64,000 nt of DNA, from the NCBI GenBank assembly GCA_960531495.1, contig OY482859.1, positions 31,265,481 to 31,329,480 on the forward strand, read 5' to 3'. Position 1 is the stretch's first letter; every line of letters begins with the position of its first letter. Of the stretch, positions 10,949 to 23,428 are shown one piece after another. Below the pieces are notes generated by a model that saw only the letters and a program-made list of their open reading frames with translations, was not told the DNA's origin and did no database searches. Source of the DNA: Zeus faber (Eukaryota > Chordata > Actinopteri > Zeiformes > Zeidae). The position numbers and the translations under genes are program-made.

Positions 10949-13900
10949 GTTCCGATGTGCAGCCCGTTCCTGAGTCATCAGCCTCTCCATGCCAAGGTCC
11001 AGCATGTTCCTGATTCGTTCGTGGATCCCACTGAGGCTTCATTCTCTACCTGATACAAGCTGTTAGCCTTCCCTGCTGAGGTCCAGTCCGTTCCTGAGCA
11101 ATAATATTCTCCTGCAGAGGATCAGCATGTTCCTGAGTCGTTGACTGATCCTGATCAGGCTTACACTGTTCCTGCTCCCAAGCCGTTAGCCTCTCCTGCC
11201 AAGGCTCAGCATGTTCCTGAGCCATTGGTCGATCCTGGTCAGGCTCGCCATGTTCCTGTTCCCAAGCCATCCACCCCCTATCCCGATGTGCAGCCCGTTC
11301 CTGAGCCATCAGGCTCTCCATGCCAAGGCTCAGCATGTTCCTAAGCCATTGGGTGATCCTGCTGAGGCTCGCCATGTTCCTGTTCACATGCCGTCAGCCT
11401 TCCCTGCCGATATCCAGCCCATTTCTGAGCCGTAAGCCTCACCTGCAGAAGCTAAGCACGTTCCCGAGTCATTAGTCGATCCTGCTAAGGCTCACCCTGT
11501 TCCTGTTCAAGAGTCGTCAGCCTACCCTGCCAAGGCTCAGCATGTACCTGAGTCATTGGCTGATCCTGCTGGGGTTTGCAGTGAATCTTTTCCCATTGCA
11601 GCGGCCCCCTGTCCCGAGTTCCAACCCAATCCTGAGCTGCCAGTCTCTCCCTCCAAGGCTCAGCACGTTCCTCAGTCGTTGGCCAATCCTTCTGAGGCTC
11701 ACCCTGTTCCTGTTCCCGAGCCGCTGGCCCCCTCTCCCAATGTCAAGCTTGTTCCTGAGCTGTCAGCCTCTTGCTCCAAGGCTCAGCATGTTGCGGAGTC
11801 ATTTGTCCATCCTGCAGAGGATCACTCTGTTCCTGTTCCAGAGCTGTTAGCCTCCGCTACCAAGACTCAGCATGTTCCTGAGTTGTTGGTCGATCCTGCA
11901 GAGGCTCTCCCTGTTCCTGTTCTCGAGCCATCGGTTCCTCTCCCGAGGTCCAGCCCATTCTTTTGCCATCTCAGTGCTGTCAGCCTCTCACGATGAGGCT
12001 CAGAATGTTACTAAGTCATTGGTCGATCCTGCCGAGGCTCGCCCTGTTCCTGTTCCCGAGCCATTAGCCAAGGCTCAGAATGTTCCTGAGTTGTTGGGCG
12101 TTTCTGCTGAGGTGAGCAGTGTTTCTTTTCCCGAGCTGCCAACCCCCTCTCCCGAGTTCCAACCGATTCCTGAGCCATCAGCCTCTCCCGCCAAGGTTCA
12201 GCACGTTCCTGAGTCAGTGGCCGATCCTTCTGAGGCTCGCCCAGATCCTGTTCACGAGCCATCAGCCTCCGCTGCCAAGGCTCAGCATGTTCCTGAGTCA
12301 TTGGTCAATCCTGCTGAGGCTCGCCCTTTTCCTGTTCACGAGCTGTCAGTCTTCCCTGCCGAGGTCCAGCCCCTTCCTGAGTCATAAGCCTCTCCCACAG
12401 AGGCTCAGCACATTCCTGAGTCAATGGCCGATGTTTATGAGGCTCCACCAGTTCCGGTTACTGAGAATCAGCCTACCCCACCGAGGCTATGCACATTCCT
12501 GAGGCGTTGGTGTCCTGATGAGGCTCCACAAGTTCCATTTCACAAGCCGTCAGTCTCCCCTGCCAAGGCTCAGCATGTTCCTGAGTCGTTGGCCAATCCT
12601 GCTGAGGCTCGGCCTGTTCCTGTTCCCGAGCCGTCAGCCTCCCCTGTCAAGGTTCAGCATGAACCTGAGTCGTTGGCTGATCCTGCTGAGGCTCGCAGTG
12701 TTTCTGATCCTGAACCATCAGCCCCCTGTCCCAAGTTCCAAAGCAGTTCTTCAGCCATCAGTTTCTCCCGCTGAGGCTCAGCACGTCCCTGAGTCAATGG
12801 CCGATCATTCTGAGGCATGCCAAGTTCCTGTTTACGAGCCTCCTGATGAGGCGTATGCTCTTCCTGTTCCAGAGCCGTCAGCCTCCCGTGCCAAGGCTTA
12901 GCATGTTCCTGAGTCGTTGGCCAATCCTGCTGAGGCTCACCCTGTTGCTTTTCCTGAGCCATCAGCCGCCACTGCCGAGGCCAAGTATGTTCCTGAGTCA
13001 TTGAGCGATCTTGCTGAGGCTTGCCCTGTTCCTGTTCCAGAGCTGTCAGCCTCCCCTACCAAGGCAGAGCATGTTCCTGAGTCATTGGCCAATCCAGCTT
13101 AGTCTCAGCCTGTTCGTGTTCCTGAGCTGTCAGGCTCCCCTGCCAAGGCTCCGTATGTTCCTGAGTCTCTTCGGCGGATCCTGCTGAGGCTCGCCCTGTA
13201 CCTATTCATGAGCCATGAGACTCCCGTGCCAAGCCTCAGCATGTTCCTGAGTTGTTGGCCGATCCTGCACAGGCTTGCCCATTTCCTCTTCCCGAGCCGC
13301 CAGCAACCTGTCCCGAGGTCCAGCTGTTAGCCTCTCCCGCAGAGTCCTAGTACGTTCCTGACTAGTTGGCCCATCTTGCTGTGGCTCGCCCTATTCTTTT
13401 TCCTAAGGCTTAAGCCTCCTTTGCCAAGGCTCAGCATGTTCCTGAGCCATTGGTCGATCCTGCTGAGTATTTCCATGTTCCTGTTCACAAGCTGTCAGCC
13501 TCCCCTGCCGAGGTCTAGCCCTACCTGAGCCATAAGCTTCTCCCGCAGAAGCACGTTCCTGAGTCATTAGTCGATCCTGATGAGGCTCGCCCTGTTCGTG
13601 TTTCCGAGCCATCAGCTTTGCCTGCCAAGGCTCAGCATGTTCCAGAATCGTTGGCTGATCCTGCTGATGCTCATCCCGCTCCTGTTCCCAAGCTGTCGGC
13701 CCTTCTCCCAAGGTTTAGCCCTTCCTTTGCCTTCAGCCTTCCCTCCAAGGCACAGCATGTTCCTGAGTCGTTAGTCGATACTTCTTAGGCTCACCTTGTT
13801 ACTTTTTCACAGCCATCAGCCTCCCCCGCAAAGGATTGGTATGTTCCTGAGTCATTAGTCGATCCTGCTGAGGCTCGCCATGTTCCTGTTCACAAGCCAT

Positions 13901-13951
13901 TAGTCTCCCCTGCCAAGGCTCAGCATATTCCTGAGTCATTAGTCAATCCTG
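10949..13951 (+). repeat. Proline-rich tandem array 1, segment A (84-bp unit)
   Basis: Degenerate tandem repeats whose consensus is 28 codons. The first part reads PVPVPEPSASPAKAQ (45 bp) and the second HVPESLADPAEAR (39 bp). Unit variants differ by small indels and point changes. Stops (for example near 13101 and 13350) and frameshifts break every frame into pieces of about 60-170 codons, so it is not one intact CDS now. A unit length divisible by three keeps neighbouring frames open, which explains the many overlapping ORFs on both strands. I do not recognise a named protein family. Confidence 0.85.
13941..13951 (+). repeat. Target-site duplication, left copy of Jockey/I-like LINE
   Basis: AGTCAATCCTG, repeated exactly at 17013-17023. 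Both copies are array sequence, and excising the LINE joins the array in register. Confidence 0.85.
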
Positions 13952-13993
13952 GGGGAGAAGACGACAGCCTTCACGAGGCCTCTCCTGTGAGTA

Positions 13994-14719
13994 GTGAGAA
14001 ATGGTGCAAGACCAACTCATGAAACTAATCCAATCCAGCCAAAGAATCATGGGGCTGGCAGACCAAGGTACAAGCCAAGGCCAAAACCAAGGCAGAGAAC
14101 ATCCTCTTTAGGACGGGCGGACACCCCCACCGTCGAAAACCAAGGTCTGTCGGTGCTCCAACTCAATGTCGAGGGCCTTACCATCGCCAAACTCAAAGTC
14201 ATCAGGCATCTCGCCGATTACAACAAAGTGGCAGCGGTCCTCCTGCAAGAGACACACTGGGTGTCAGATGAAAACCTCAAGCTTCCTGGGTTCTCCCTCG
14301 CTGGATCCATCCACAGCAAGAAGCATGGAATGGCAACCTTCGTCCGAGATGGTTTGAGCTGGGCAGCCACCAGCCAATCTCCACCTGGCTGCAACATCGA
14401 GTGGCTCGCCACTAAAATCCAAGAAACATCTGTCGTGAACGTATATAAGCCCCCACCAACAGCGCTGACTGCATCATCACTTCCATCCGTGACTGCTCCT
14501 GCCATCTATGCAGGTGACTTCAACTGCCAACATACGGATTGGGGTTACCAACACACATCACAGGATGGAGAAGCACTGAGTGAGTGGGCCTCTAACGTTG
14601 AGGCACTACTGCTGTACGACCCAAAGGAGCCCCCAAGCTTCAGCTCTGCACATTGGAACTCTTACACCAACCCAGATCTGGCCTTCGTCATATGCCGCAG
14701 TAACGACCTGAAACCGTAG
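13994..14719 (+). pseudogene. LINE endonuclease domain
   Basis: A 241-codon frame with LSVLQLNVEGL (start of the EN fold), LLQETHW (catalytic Glu), IYAGDFNCQHTDWG and NPDLAFV. It ends at an in-frame TAG at 14717-14719, before the SDH box, which is read past the stop as SHHRPSI (14749-14769), so the expected SDH is replaced by S-H-H. Confidence 0.8.
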
Positions 14720-14728
14720 AGACGTGTC

Positions 14729-16998
14729 TTGGACAGGTTCCCTCGCTCACACCACCGGCCATCCATCATCAAAGTACCATCCCTAGTACAGCCGGTAGCT
14801 GGCAAACTGGTCAGGAGATGGAACTTCAGGAAGGCGAACTGGCAGTCGTTTACGGTGGAAACAGAAAGAAGAACTGCTGGTCTCATGGACCCAGAAGCAG
14901 AAGATGTGGATGCTGCATACAGTGCCTACTGTGAAGTCCTCCTAAGGGCAGCAAAGCACAACATCCCACGTGGCTACAATAAAAACTATATCCTGGGCTG
15001 GGATGAGGAGTGCAGCTGCCTGCTGCGCCAACACCAGCAGGCGAGCTCCAGGGAAGAGCATTGCAGCAACAACCCTACTGCAGAAGCTGGATGACACCCG
15101 AAGGGCTAGGTGGACGGAAGTAGCGGAATCCATCGACTTCACCCACTCTAGCCGGAAGGCGTGGCAGACCATCAACTTGCTCTCAGGGAGAAAAACAACA
15201 CCTCGTAGGTGTCCAGTGACTGCAGATGCTATTGCTTCCCAGCTCCTGAAAAATGGTCGCTTCCCTGAAGCGGACAAAAACTTCGCACGACTGACATCGT
15301 GTGAGGTATCATCCCTCTCCAGAGCAGCCAGCGCTGATGCTTATCTCTCAGGAGACTTCACAGCAGCCGAGCTAAAGGCAGCAATCAAAAAACTGAAGCT
15401 GGGCAAATCACCAGGTCGAGACAATATCCACCCAGAGTTTGTCATGCACCAAAGTGAAAGAACATCTCAATGGCTACGCACATTTTTCTCATCATGCTTC
15501 CGGAGGCCTGGAGAGGCTGATCCACAGCCGCATTGAGCCAGTGGTGGACCCTCAACTCCCACCGGAACAAGCTGGCTTCCGCAGAGGCAGGTCAACGGTG
15601 GACCAGGTAACGCTACTCACCCAGGACATCGAGGACAGCTTCCAAGATAAAGAGAAAGCTTGAGTAGTATTCCTGGACCTGACAGCCGCTTATGACACCG
15701 TGTGGCACCGTGGACTACACCTGAAACTGTTGAGAACAATCCCGGACCGGCACATGGTGAGATTTATTATGGAGATGCTATCTAACCATAGCTTCATCCT
15801 ACAAACCAGCGATGGCCAGACCAGCAGCCTCAGAAGGCTGAAGAACGGTGTCCCGCAAGGCTCTGTCCTCTCACCAATGTTATTTAACATCTATATTCAC
15901 GACCTGCCACACACAACATCCAAGAAGTACGGCTATGAGGACAACCTGGCCATCATGCTTCGATGCCCAACATGGAAGACTATGGAAGAAGGCCTCAACC
16001 GAGACATGGGCATCCTGGCAGACTACCTCCAGAAGTGGCACCTTCAGCTCAGCATGGGCAAAACAGTGTCTGCAGCTTACCACCTCTACAACCGGGAGGA
16101 GGGAAGGGAACTGGACGTGCATGTTGGCAACATCCGCCTGGAGTTCCAGCAAGCCCCCAAGTACCTCGGCATATGCTTGGACCGGGCGCTGTCCTACAAG
16201 CAGCACCTGGATGAAGTGAAGGCCAAGACAACCGCAAGGGTCTCGCTCATCCGCCGCCTTGCAGGCTCGACTTGGGGAGCTTCCCCCCAGACCCTACGCA
16301 TATCCACGCAAGCCCTGGTCCTACCCGTAGCGGAATACTGTGCCCCTGCCTGGTGCAGAGGTCCACATGCGAACAAGGTGGATACTGTCATCAACAGCGC
16401 CCTCCGGATAGTAACTGGTTGTCTGAAACCCACCCCTGTGTCCTACCTGCCAGTCCTAGCTGGTATCGCCCCACCCAGTCTCTGACGGGAAGCAGCTACC
16501 CTCGCCCTGGCAAGAAAAGCCCAGAAGAACGACTGGCACATCCTGCACAAAGCCACAACAACACCAGCACCACCATGCAGGCTCAAGTCTCGCCATCCCT
16601 ACAACAAGGCAGCACAAGAGATGCTACAGTCGATCCCTGACGACTTGTCCAAGGACGCCTGGCTGGCAGCATCCTGGAGACAATCATGGGAGACAGCTGC
16701 GCCCTCCCGCATCCAACAATACATCCGGGACCCAGGAGGAGGTGTAAAAGGAGAAGACATGCCACGCCACCTATGGTTCTCGCTGAACCTCCTGCGTACT
16801 GGCGTCCGGCGCTTCAAGTCATCTCTAAAGAAGTGGGGCCTATCCGACAGTGCGTCATGCGAGTGTGGCGAACCTGAACAGACTGCCGAGCACATAATCA
16901 CCAGCTGCCCCCTATATAGCCCACCCTCAGAAGCTGGCCTTTTTGACCTAGGACCGGAGACGAGGGCGTGGCTATATGACACTGAGTTGGCCACCTGA
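14729..16998 (+). pseudogene. LINE reverse transcriptase and C-terminal region
   Basis: Pieces at 14729-15094, 14970-15536, 15439-15663, 15700-16485 and 16621-16998 follow one another with frameshifts and stops (TGA at 15661-15663, TGA at 16483-16485). Recognisable RT blocks: KLKLGKSPGRDNIHPE, PEQAGFRRGRSTVDQV, FLDLTAAYDTVWH, GVPQGSVLSPMLFNIYI, then KYGYEDNLAIM where active enzymes have [FY]ADD. The catalytic box is therefore lost. The C-terminal part has CECGEPEQTAEHIITSCP, the cysteine/histidine motif found after RT in this group. Inactive. Confidence 0.85.
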
Positions 16999-17012
16999 TG
17001 ATATACGAAAGA

Positions 17013-18646
17013 AGTCAATCCTGCTCAGGCTCGCCATGTTCCTGTTCACGAGCTGTTCGCCTCCACTGCCGAGGTCCAGCCCGTTCCTGAGCCATAAGCC
17101 TCTCCCGCAGAGGTTCAGCATGTTCCTGAGTCGTTGGTCGATCCTGATGATGCTCCGCCAGTTCCAGCTCCCGAGTGGTCAGCTTCAACTGCCAGGGCCC
17201 AGTACGTTCCTCATTCATTGCCTGATCTTGCTGAGGCTCGCCTCTTTCCTGTTCCAGAGCCATCAGCCTCCCTTGCCAAGGCTCAGCATGTTCCTGAGTC
17301 GTTGGCCAATCCTGCTGAGGCTCACCCTATTCCCTTTCCCAAATCATCAGCCTCCACTGCTGAGGCCAAGTACGTTCCTGAGTCATTGGCCAATCCAGCG
17401 TAGGCTCACCCTGTTCGTGTTCCTGAGCTGTCAGCCTCCCCTGCCAAGGCTCTGCATGTTCCTGAGTCTTTGGCGGATCCTGCTGAGGCTCGCCCTTTCC
17501 CTATTCCCGAGCCATCAGCCTCCCCTTCCAAGGTTCAGCACATTGCTGAGTTGTTGGTCAATCCTGCTAAGGCTCACCCTGTTCCTGATCCAGAGCCATC
17601 AGCCACCACAACCAAGGCTCAGTATGTTCCTGAGTCATTGGTCGATTCATCTGAAGCTCACACTGTTCCTGTTCCTGAGCCATCGGCCCCCTCTTCGGAG
17701 GTCCAGCACATTCCTGAGCCATAAGCCTCTCCTGTAGAGGCTCAGCATGTTCCTGAGTAGTTGGCCGTTCCTGATGACGCTCCACCAGATCCAGTTCCGG
17801 AGCCTTCAGCTTCCCCTGCCCAGGCCCAGCATCTTCCCAAATCATTGGCCGATCCTGCTGAAGCTTGCCCTTTTCCTTTTCCCGAGCTGTCAGCCCCCTC
17901 TCCCGAGGTCGAGCCCCTTCCGAAGCCGTCAGCCACTCCTGCCAAGGCTCAACACATTCCTGGGTTGTTGGCTGATCCTACGCCCCGTTACTCTTCCAGA
18001 GCCGTCAGGCCATGCTCAGCATGTCCCTGAGTTGTTTGCCAATCCTGCTGAGGCTCGCCCTGTTCCTGTACACGAACCGCCAGCCTCCTCTGCCGAGTCT
18101 CAGCATGTTCTTCAGTGGTTGGCCGATACTGATGAGGCTACGCCAATTCCGGTTCTCGAGCAGTCAGCCTACCAACTGAGGCTCAGCATGTTCCTGAGTT
18201 CTTGGTGGATCCTTCTGAGGCTTGCCTCGTTCCTATTCCAGAGCTGTCAGCCTCCCCTGCTCAGGCTCAGCATTTTCCTGACTCATTTGCCGATCCTGCT
18301 GAGGCTCACCCTGTTCCTGTTCCTGAGCCATCAGCCTCCAGTGCAAAGGCTCACCATGTTCCTGAGTCATTGCCCTAGCCTGCTTAGGCTCGCCCCATTC
18401 CCAGGCTTAGCATCTTCCTAAGTCATTGGCAGTTCCTGCTGAGGCTTGCACTTTTCCCTTTTCCCGCGCCGTCGTTCCCCTCTCCCGAGGTCCAGCCCGT
18501 TCCGAAGCCATCAGCCTCTCCTGCCAAGGCTCAGCGCATTCCTGAGTTGTTGGCCGATCCTGCTGAGGCTCGCCTTGTTCCTGTTCTCGAAATGTCACCC
18601 CCTCTGCCAAGGTCATGACCGTTCTTGAGTAGTCAGCCTCTCCCGC
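17013..18646 (+). repeat. Proline-rich tandem array 1, segment B
   Basis: Direct continuation of segment A after the LINE, starting with the second copy of its target duplication. Same 84-bp unit and similar decay. Frame breaks are frequent; the open frame 16976-17737 is the alternative LRLALFLFPSHQPPLP reading of the repeat, not the PVPEPSA frame. It ends at the CCGC target site of the provirus. Confidence 0.85.
18643..18646 (+). repeat. Target-site duplication, left copy of provirus
   Basis: CCGC, matching 27796-27799 at the other end of the provirus. Short, but consistent with the array joining in register across it. Confidence 0.6.
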
Positions 18647-19180
18647 TGTCGTGGAGAAAACCCCACTCTTAGGTTCTTTAAACAAATAGGCAGAACTTGA
18701 GGTAATTTGGATACACAGATAAGACTCTTTATTAAAGAAATAACCAGTCTGAGTGAGGTCTGCAGAGTACACTGAAAATCTCTCTGGTTTATAGCGTTAT
18801 ATATTCTTCTTAAAGCATTGACTCCTTCTTGTCTTCATGTTTTTCTGAGCTTAAACACCATGTGGAGATAATTACTTAGTACCCGTCTCTACCTTGGAGA
18901 TAGGTCACCGGTCACTCAAAGAGACCCCCCATTCTCTGGCTTTACAGAGGCCTCTCTGTCGAGACATGCATTCGCTCTAATTTATATTGTCTGAATACAT
19001 TGTTCATATTATGTCTAAATAAGTCATAACTTACTCATATTATATCTAAACATGTTATATCTTGTCTCCATACAAACATATTTCATGAGGTTGAAAAAGA
19101 TTACCAAATTTAGACCTTCATATAGCCAAAAGTAAAATACAGACAATACACTGAAAATCGCCACATGTCTTCTATTGGTG
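18647..19180 (-). repeat. 3' LTR of the provirus
   Basis: Homologous to 27195-27795, most clearly up to about 19093 and again around the CCACAT...CTTCTA words near 19160-19180. The last ~75 bp on the internal side are missing or diverged. A minus-strand AATAAA is present (TTTATT at 18728-18733), as expected for the R region. Confidence 0.8.
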
Positions 19181-19197
19181 GATGTCTTCTTTCTTCT

Positions 19198-19395
19198 TCA
19201 GCTGTGCAGTATTGTAAACAGCTCTTCCACCACACATACCAGCCCTAAGAACACCAGGCAACTGCAGTCCTGTGCAGGGGCAGTGGGGCGTCTGCTAAAC
19301 GGTTGTTTCCCAGCCGTTGATATGCAGAACCATCTGTGCGTGGGCTCTGCATAAAAAAATGTACAACATTGCTCACCAAACATTTGACAAACCAA
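19198..19395 (-). pseudogene. Env TM remnant of the provirus
   Basis: The minus-strand frame contains CQMFGEQCC, a CX6CC motif that marks the disulfide-linked TM subunit of gamma-type retroviral Env. Only a short stretch around it survives; surface subunit, fusion peptide and membrane anchor are not recognisable. Confidence 0.65.
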
Positions 19396-19559
19396 ACCTT
19401 TTCTGGTTGTATTATGTTACAATGTGTGTTATAGTTACCCTCCTTTTGTGACATTTTGTTGTTAAGCCAGGATGTTGATTAATTTGTCAGTGGTGAGGTC
19501 CCCATTTGGGCCTCATTTGTCCCTTGAGCCAGCAGGATTCGCCATAGTAATACAGCTGA

Positions 19560-20446
19560 TCAACAGCAACTTGAGTAACCAAAGAGTCTGAAAACAGAAT
19601 TTAATTCCCCTAAGGCCCCCCTTCTGTGGGCTCCTCCGGGGGCTCTCCTTCCGCAGTTTCTCCGGGATCCTCGGGGGCTCCCAGTCCACAGGCACCCCAG
19701 GACTGGTTCCTTCTCATGGTCTGGTCTAATGTCCCTTCGCGGTACCTTAGTACAATGGTTAAGATAATACCATGTGGTTCTTCCCTCTACCTGAATAGCA
19801 GTTGGTGTTGCTCTAACCACTGTACAGGGTCCTTCCCTCCTTGGTTTGTTCCACCGTCTCAGGAAGACTCTCAGGTAGACACTTTCTCCAAGTTCCACCC
19901 CCCTTGGTGGCTCCTCTTCCGGCTCTGGAAGTCTGTTCTTTTCCTGTTGGTATATCACTTCATGCATTGCAGTTAGTTGTCTGATATATTCTCTTAATTC
20001 CATTTGCCATTGTTCTAACGGCGGACCTTTATGTGGTCCATGTAACACACGCACGGGCATGGGTCCACCCGTAAGCATTTCATGCGGGGTTAGATGTGTT
20101 TCTCTGTTAGTTTGCATATGGTAGCTCATTAGTGCTAGTGGGAGTTTTTTTGTGCTTGCACATATTTTGTTTATTTTCATCTTTAGCGTGCCATTCACTC
20201 TCTCAGCCCTTCCCTGTGATTGTGGGTGATACACATATCCAAGCCTTTCCTGTATTTTTAGGCGCTGCATCACTTGTTTCACTCATTCTGTATGAATGAT
20301 GATCCATTATCTGAGCTCATCTCTGTTGGAATACCAAATCTAGGTATTACTTCTCTAGTCAGGAACTTTATCACTGTCCCTGCTCCCAAGTCTTCTGATG
20401 GAACAGCTTCCACCCATCTACTGAATCAGTCTACTATCACCAGCAT
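19560..20446 (-). pseudogene. Retroviral integrase, catalytic core and C-terminal part
   Basis: On the minus strand the frame passes DWFSRWVEA and SDNGSSF (DDE core), an in-frame stop near 20283, then YHPQSQGRAERVNGTLK (the third catalytic Glu region) and a C-terminal domain with RRWNKPRREGPCTVV. The solo LTR at 20447 separates it from its zinc-binding N-terminus at 21017-21401. The frame runs on past the usual Pol end to 19560. Confidence 0.85.
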
Positions 20447-21016
20447 TGTCAGGACCAGGGCTAGGAGAGACCCAAACGCAAGACACGGGGAGATGGGAGG
20501 CAGACAAAGGATGTTTCTTAGCCCACACGGTGGAGCTGGCCGGGGGGACCCGGTCAGGTAGGGATGGAGCAGGGCTGGGCAGGGATGATGATGACCGGGA
20601 GGCGGGGTCCAGGATCCGGGTGGAGAGACGGGGAATCGGGCTGGATGAAGAAGGACGGACAGCCTTTGTCGACGAGCGGAGACAAGCAGGTAAACCGGGC
20701 TGGCTGGAGAGGGACGGACAGACTGGGTCGACAAGAGGAGACAGCAGTTAAGGGGAAGACGAAACAAAGAGACATAAACTACAGATTTGAAACAAGCACT
20801 CGGAGCTCGGAACTTGGAACTAGGAATGGAGCCAGTAGCTGTACAACTTGGTAAGCTAGTTGACGGTCTGGCAAAGAATGGCTGGGAAGCTGGAGACCAA
20901 ATACTGTGTGGAGTGATGCAGGTAATTTATCCCAGGTGTGTGCAATTGGCTCAAGGAGGGAGCTGCAGATGGGGCAAGAGCGGCCTCTAGTGGCACTGGG
21001 AGGCCGTGGCCTAACA
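20447..21016 (-). mobile_element. Solo LTR inserted in the integrase gene
   Basis: 570 bp starting TGTCAGG and ending CCTAACA, with AGCAT duplicated on both sides (20442-20446 and 21017-21021). Internal words such as AGACCCAAACGCAAGACAC recall Ty3/gypsy LTRs of fish in antisense. No internal coding region remains, so it is a solo LTR. Strand is inferred from that resemblance. Confidence 0.75.
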
Positions 21017-21401
21017 AGCATATACCTTTTACCATTGACCTTTTTAATCATATCCACATAATCCATCTGTAAGTGTCTAAAAGGTCCTTCTGGTGTTGGA
21101 ATATGTCCAAATGATGTAGTGATGCCTTTTCACACGTTGTTTTGGGCACATACTTCACATTCAGCCAGACGTGCACCATTGATTGAAGATATGGAGACCA
21201 ATATCCTTGCTTTTTAATTCTCCTTACCGCTTCCCCCCTTGCGCAATGGTCAAAACCATGCGCTTTGGTAATGAGAATTCCTAGTAATGCTGTAGGAGCC
21301 ACAAACTGTCCATCCTGGGCCCTCCACAGGCCGTCCTCAGCCCGCTTGGCTCCTCTTTTCATCCACATACTGTGTTCATACACACCCGCCTTCTCCTGCA
21401 T
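21017..21401 (-). pseudogene. Retroviral integrase N-terminal zinc domain
   Basis: The minus-strand frame holds ITKAHGFDHC, GYWSPYLQ and CEKASLHH, corresponding to the HHCC zinc-binding domain with one or more ligands altered. It continues directly into the start of the core (MDYVDMI), which the solo LTR interrupts. Confidence 0.75.
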
Positions 21402-22856
21402 TCTGTTAAGATCATCTAAGCTTGGATTTAATTAGCATTGCTTGAATTCCTGTTGCACATTTTGGAGCTAGTTTTGTTGCTTCGTCTGCCATATTGTTGC
21501 CAACGATTATGTAGTCATTGCCTTTCTTATGTGCCTGACACTTAACAATTGCCTCCTGTTTTGGTAACAGCAAGGCTGTCATTAAGTCATAAATTTGAGT
21601 GTGATGCAGAATCAGTATAAATATTTACTATACGTCCTTCACCTTTTCTGCATGCTGCTGTTAGAGCTTTCAAGTCCACCAGTTGCGCTGAGCATAGTTG
21701 TGGACAGGCCTCACTCTGGATTGTGATAAACTGCTGATCCACCTGATGGTGGACCATGGCAAACCCTGCATGGTTACCAATTTGATCCTTGAAGCATGAT
21801 CCATCCACAATCAGCTCATTATCTGCATTTATTATTGGGGCGGACATCAATTCCGGTCTTAGTTTAGTGTATGTAATTGAATCTGCCCCACACTCATGCG
21901 TTCTGCCCTCATAGTCATGAGGGACTCTCTCTGCTGGATTGACTGTGGAGCATCTTTTTAACGTGAGATCCGGGTATGCTAACAAAGCAAAATTTTCCAA
22001 AAGCCTAGCATTGGTTAGCACAAACTTTCCCTGTTCCATCATCTCTGTCACTTTGTGATGGGTGTATATCGTTACCAGATATCCCATTGTAATCGTTGAT
22101 GCTTTGTCGTATGCATACTGTACGGCAGCTAGGCCGCGACAGCATTGAAGGGTAGCCCTGGGCTACTGCATCCAGTTTGGTGCTATAGTATGCAATGGGT
22201 CGTCTTCGACGGCCACTGCATGTTTCTTGCATCAGAACGGCGGAAGCATAATTTTGACTACGATTAGCCACATACAAAATAAATGGTTTCACATAATCTA
22301 GGTTTGCTATAATGCTAGCACCCGACATTTCCTGTTTATATTTTCAAAAGCTGTTACAGCATCACAGTTCCATGTCAACCAAGCATGCAAATTAGTCTGG
22401 CCTCAATGTTTCATTATTTCTCTAAGAGTGGCGGTTTTAAGAGCATAATTCTCAATCAAATAGGAGCTAAATCCTGTCATTCCTAAAAAGGTTATCATCT
22501 GTCTCACAGTCTGTAGCTGTGGGGCTTTGCTGACCCCTTCCAGCTGACTGGGGGCAATTGCTTTCGTTTGATAGGCTATCGTCTGGCCCAAATACTCCAC
22601 CTCTGGTTGACAACATTGTAATTTTTCTGGGACACTTTATCTCCCCCTACTGCTAACACAGCCATGGAGTCACTATTACACCAGTTCCTCTAAGTCAGCT
22701 TTCAAAACATGATTAAAAAATATGTGGTGAATGTTTAAAACCTTGAGGAATGCGTGTATACTGTACTGTACTGTGAATACAAATATATGCTGGCTCTCCT
22801 GTGCTAGTGGAACACTGAAAAAAGCTCTACACAAATCAATTACTTTTGTTTTGTTT
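21402..22856 (-). pseudogene. Retroviral RT (C-terminal half) and RNase H
   Basis: Minus-strand pieces in order: RT palm KVIDLCRAFFSVPLA (22676-22856), thumb/connection with EYLGQTIA and FLGMTGFSSYLI (22403-22600), PFILYVANRSQNYASAVLMQ and RRPIAYYSTKLD (22005-22328), then RNase H with LIVDGSCF and IYTDSASHS (21587-22087). The expected YxDD catalytic box between the palm pieces (about 22640) is degenerate and has stops. Multiple frameshifts. Confidence 0.85.
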
Positions 22857-23371
22857 TGTTTTTTTACATTTGCTGTCAGCATGCTGGGCATATAACACAG
22901 AGTATTTGTATGCCATTGCATTCAGGACAGAGTTAGTCTGCAAGTGGAGTTCAAGTTCTCAACCTGCAATGCAACTCTATTAATTCTTTAATCATCAACA
23001 ACTGCTGCAATAACTATGTCCTGTGGATGACCTGTAGAATGGCAAGAGCACAGTTTCTGGTTATGGACAGCCACCACCAACCTCCCTCTTTGGAGAACTA
23101 TTTATCCTGTTTGGGTCTATAAACAACTAATCATTACTCGAAGAGGGGGAGAATCACCACAATGAGACAAATATACAGAAAAAAACAAACAACATTTACA
23201 CAAAAACATTGGATGACAACATGTATTGAAAAACAGTGAATTAGGTCCAGGAAAATTGGAACTACAACTGGTCACGTGGCCTCTTCCTGTCATCATTATG
23301 TAAATGAGGGAGGAAAGGAGAGGAATGAAACCAGGAGGGTGCTGGGGTGCACTTGAAGCAGGTGTGGTGGG

Positions 23372-23374
<3 letters not shown>

Positions 23375-23427
<53 letters not shown>
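23375..23427. repeat. (GT)n microsatellite
   Basis: About 26 uninterrupted GT dinucleotides inside the L1-like 3' UTR. The equivalent places in the other copies (about 3395-3440 and 46920-47020) are also GT-rich. Confidence 0.95.

Positions 23428-23428
<1 letters not shown>

Larger units (their letters stand above)
13952..17012 (+). mobile_element. Jockey/I-group LINE inserted in array 1
   Basis: About 3.06 kb with an exact 11-bp target duplication. It encodes an apurinic-type endonuclease, a reverse transcriptase and a C-terminal cysteine-rich region, and ends in GATGATATACGAAAGAA rather than poly(A). Its 5' end is probably truncated, because no separate ORF1 is present. The Jockey/I assignment rests on the RT and tail words and is moderately certain. 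Confidence 0.85.

Noticed and set aside
10949..13951. CRISPR-like regular repeats
   Set aside because: Units are contiguous, degenerate and coding-like, without unique spacers, and the genome is eukaryotic.
16976..17737. ORFs reading LRLALFLFPSHQPPLP in array 1
   Set aside because: Frame +1 or +2 of the PVPEPSAS repeat. Their openness follows from the 84-bp period, not from selection.
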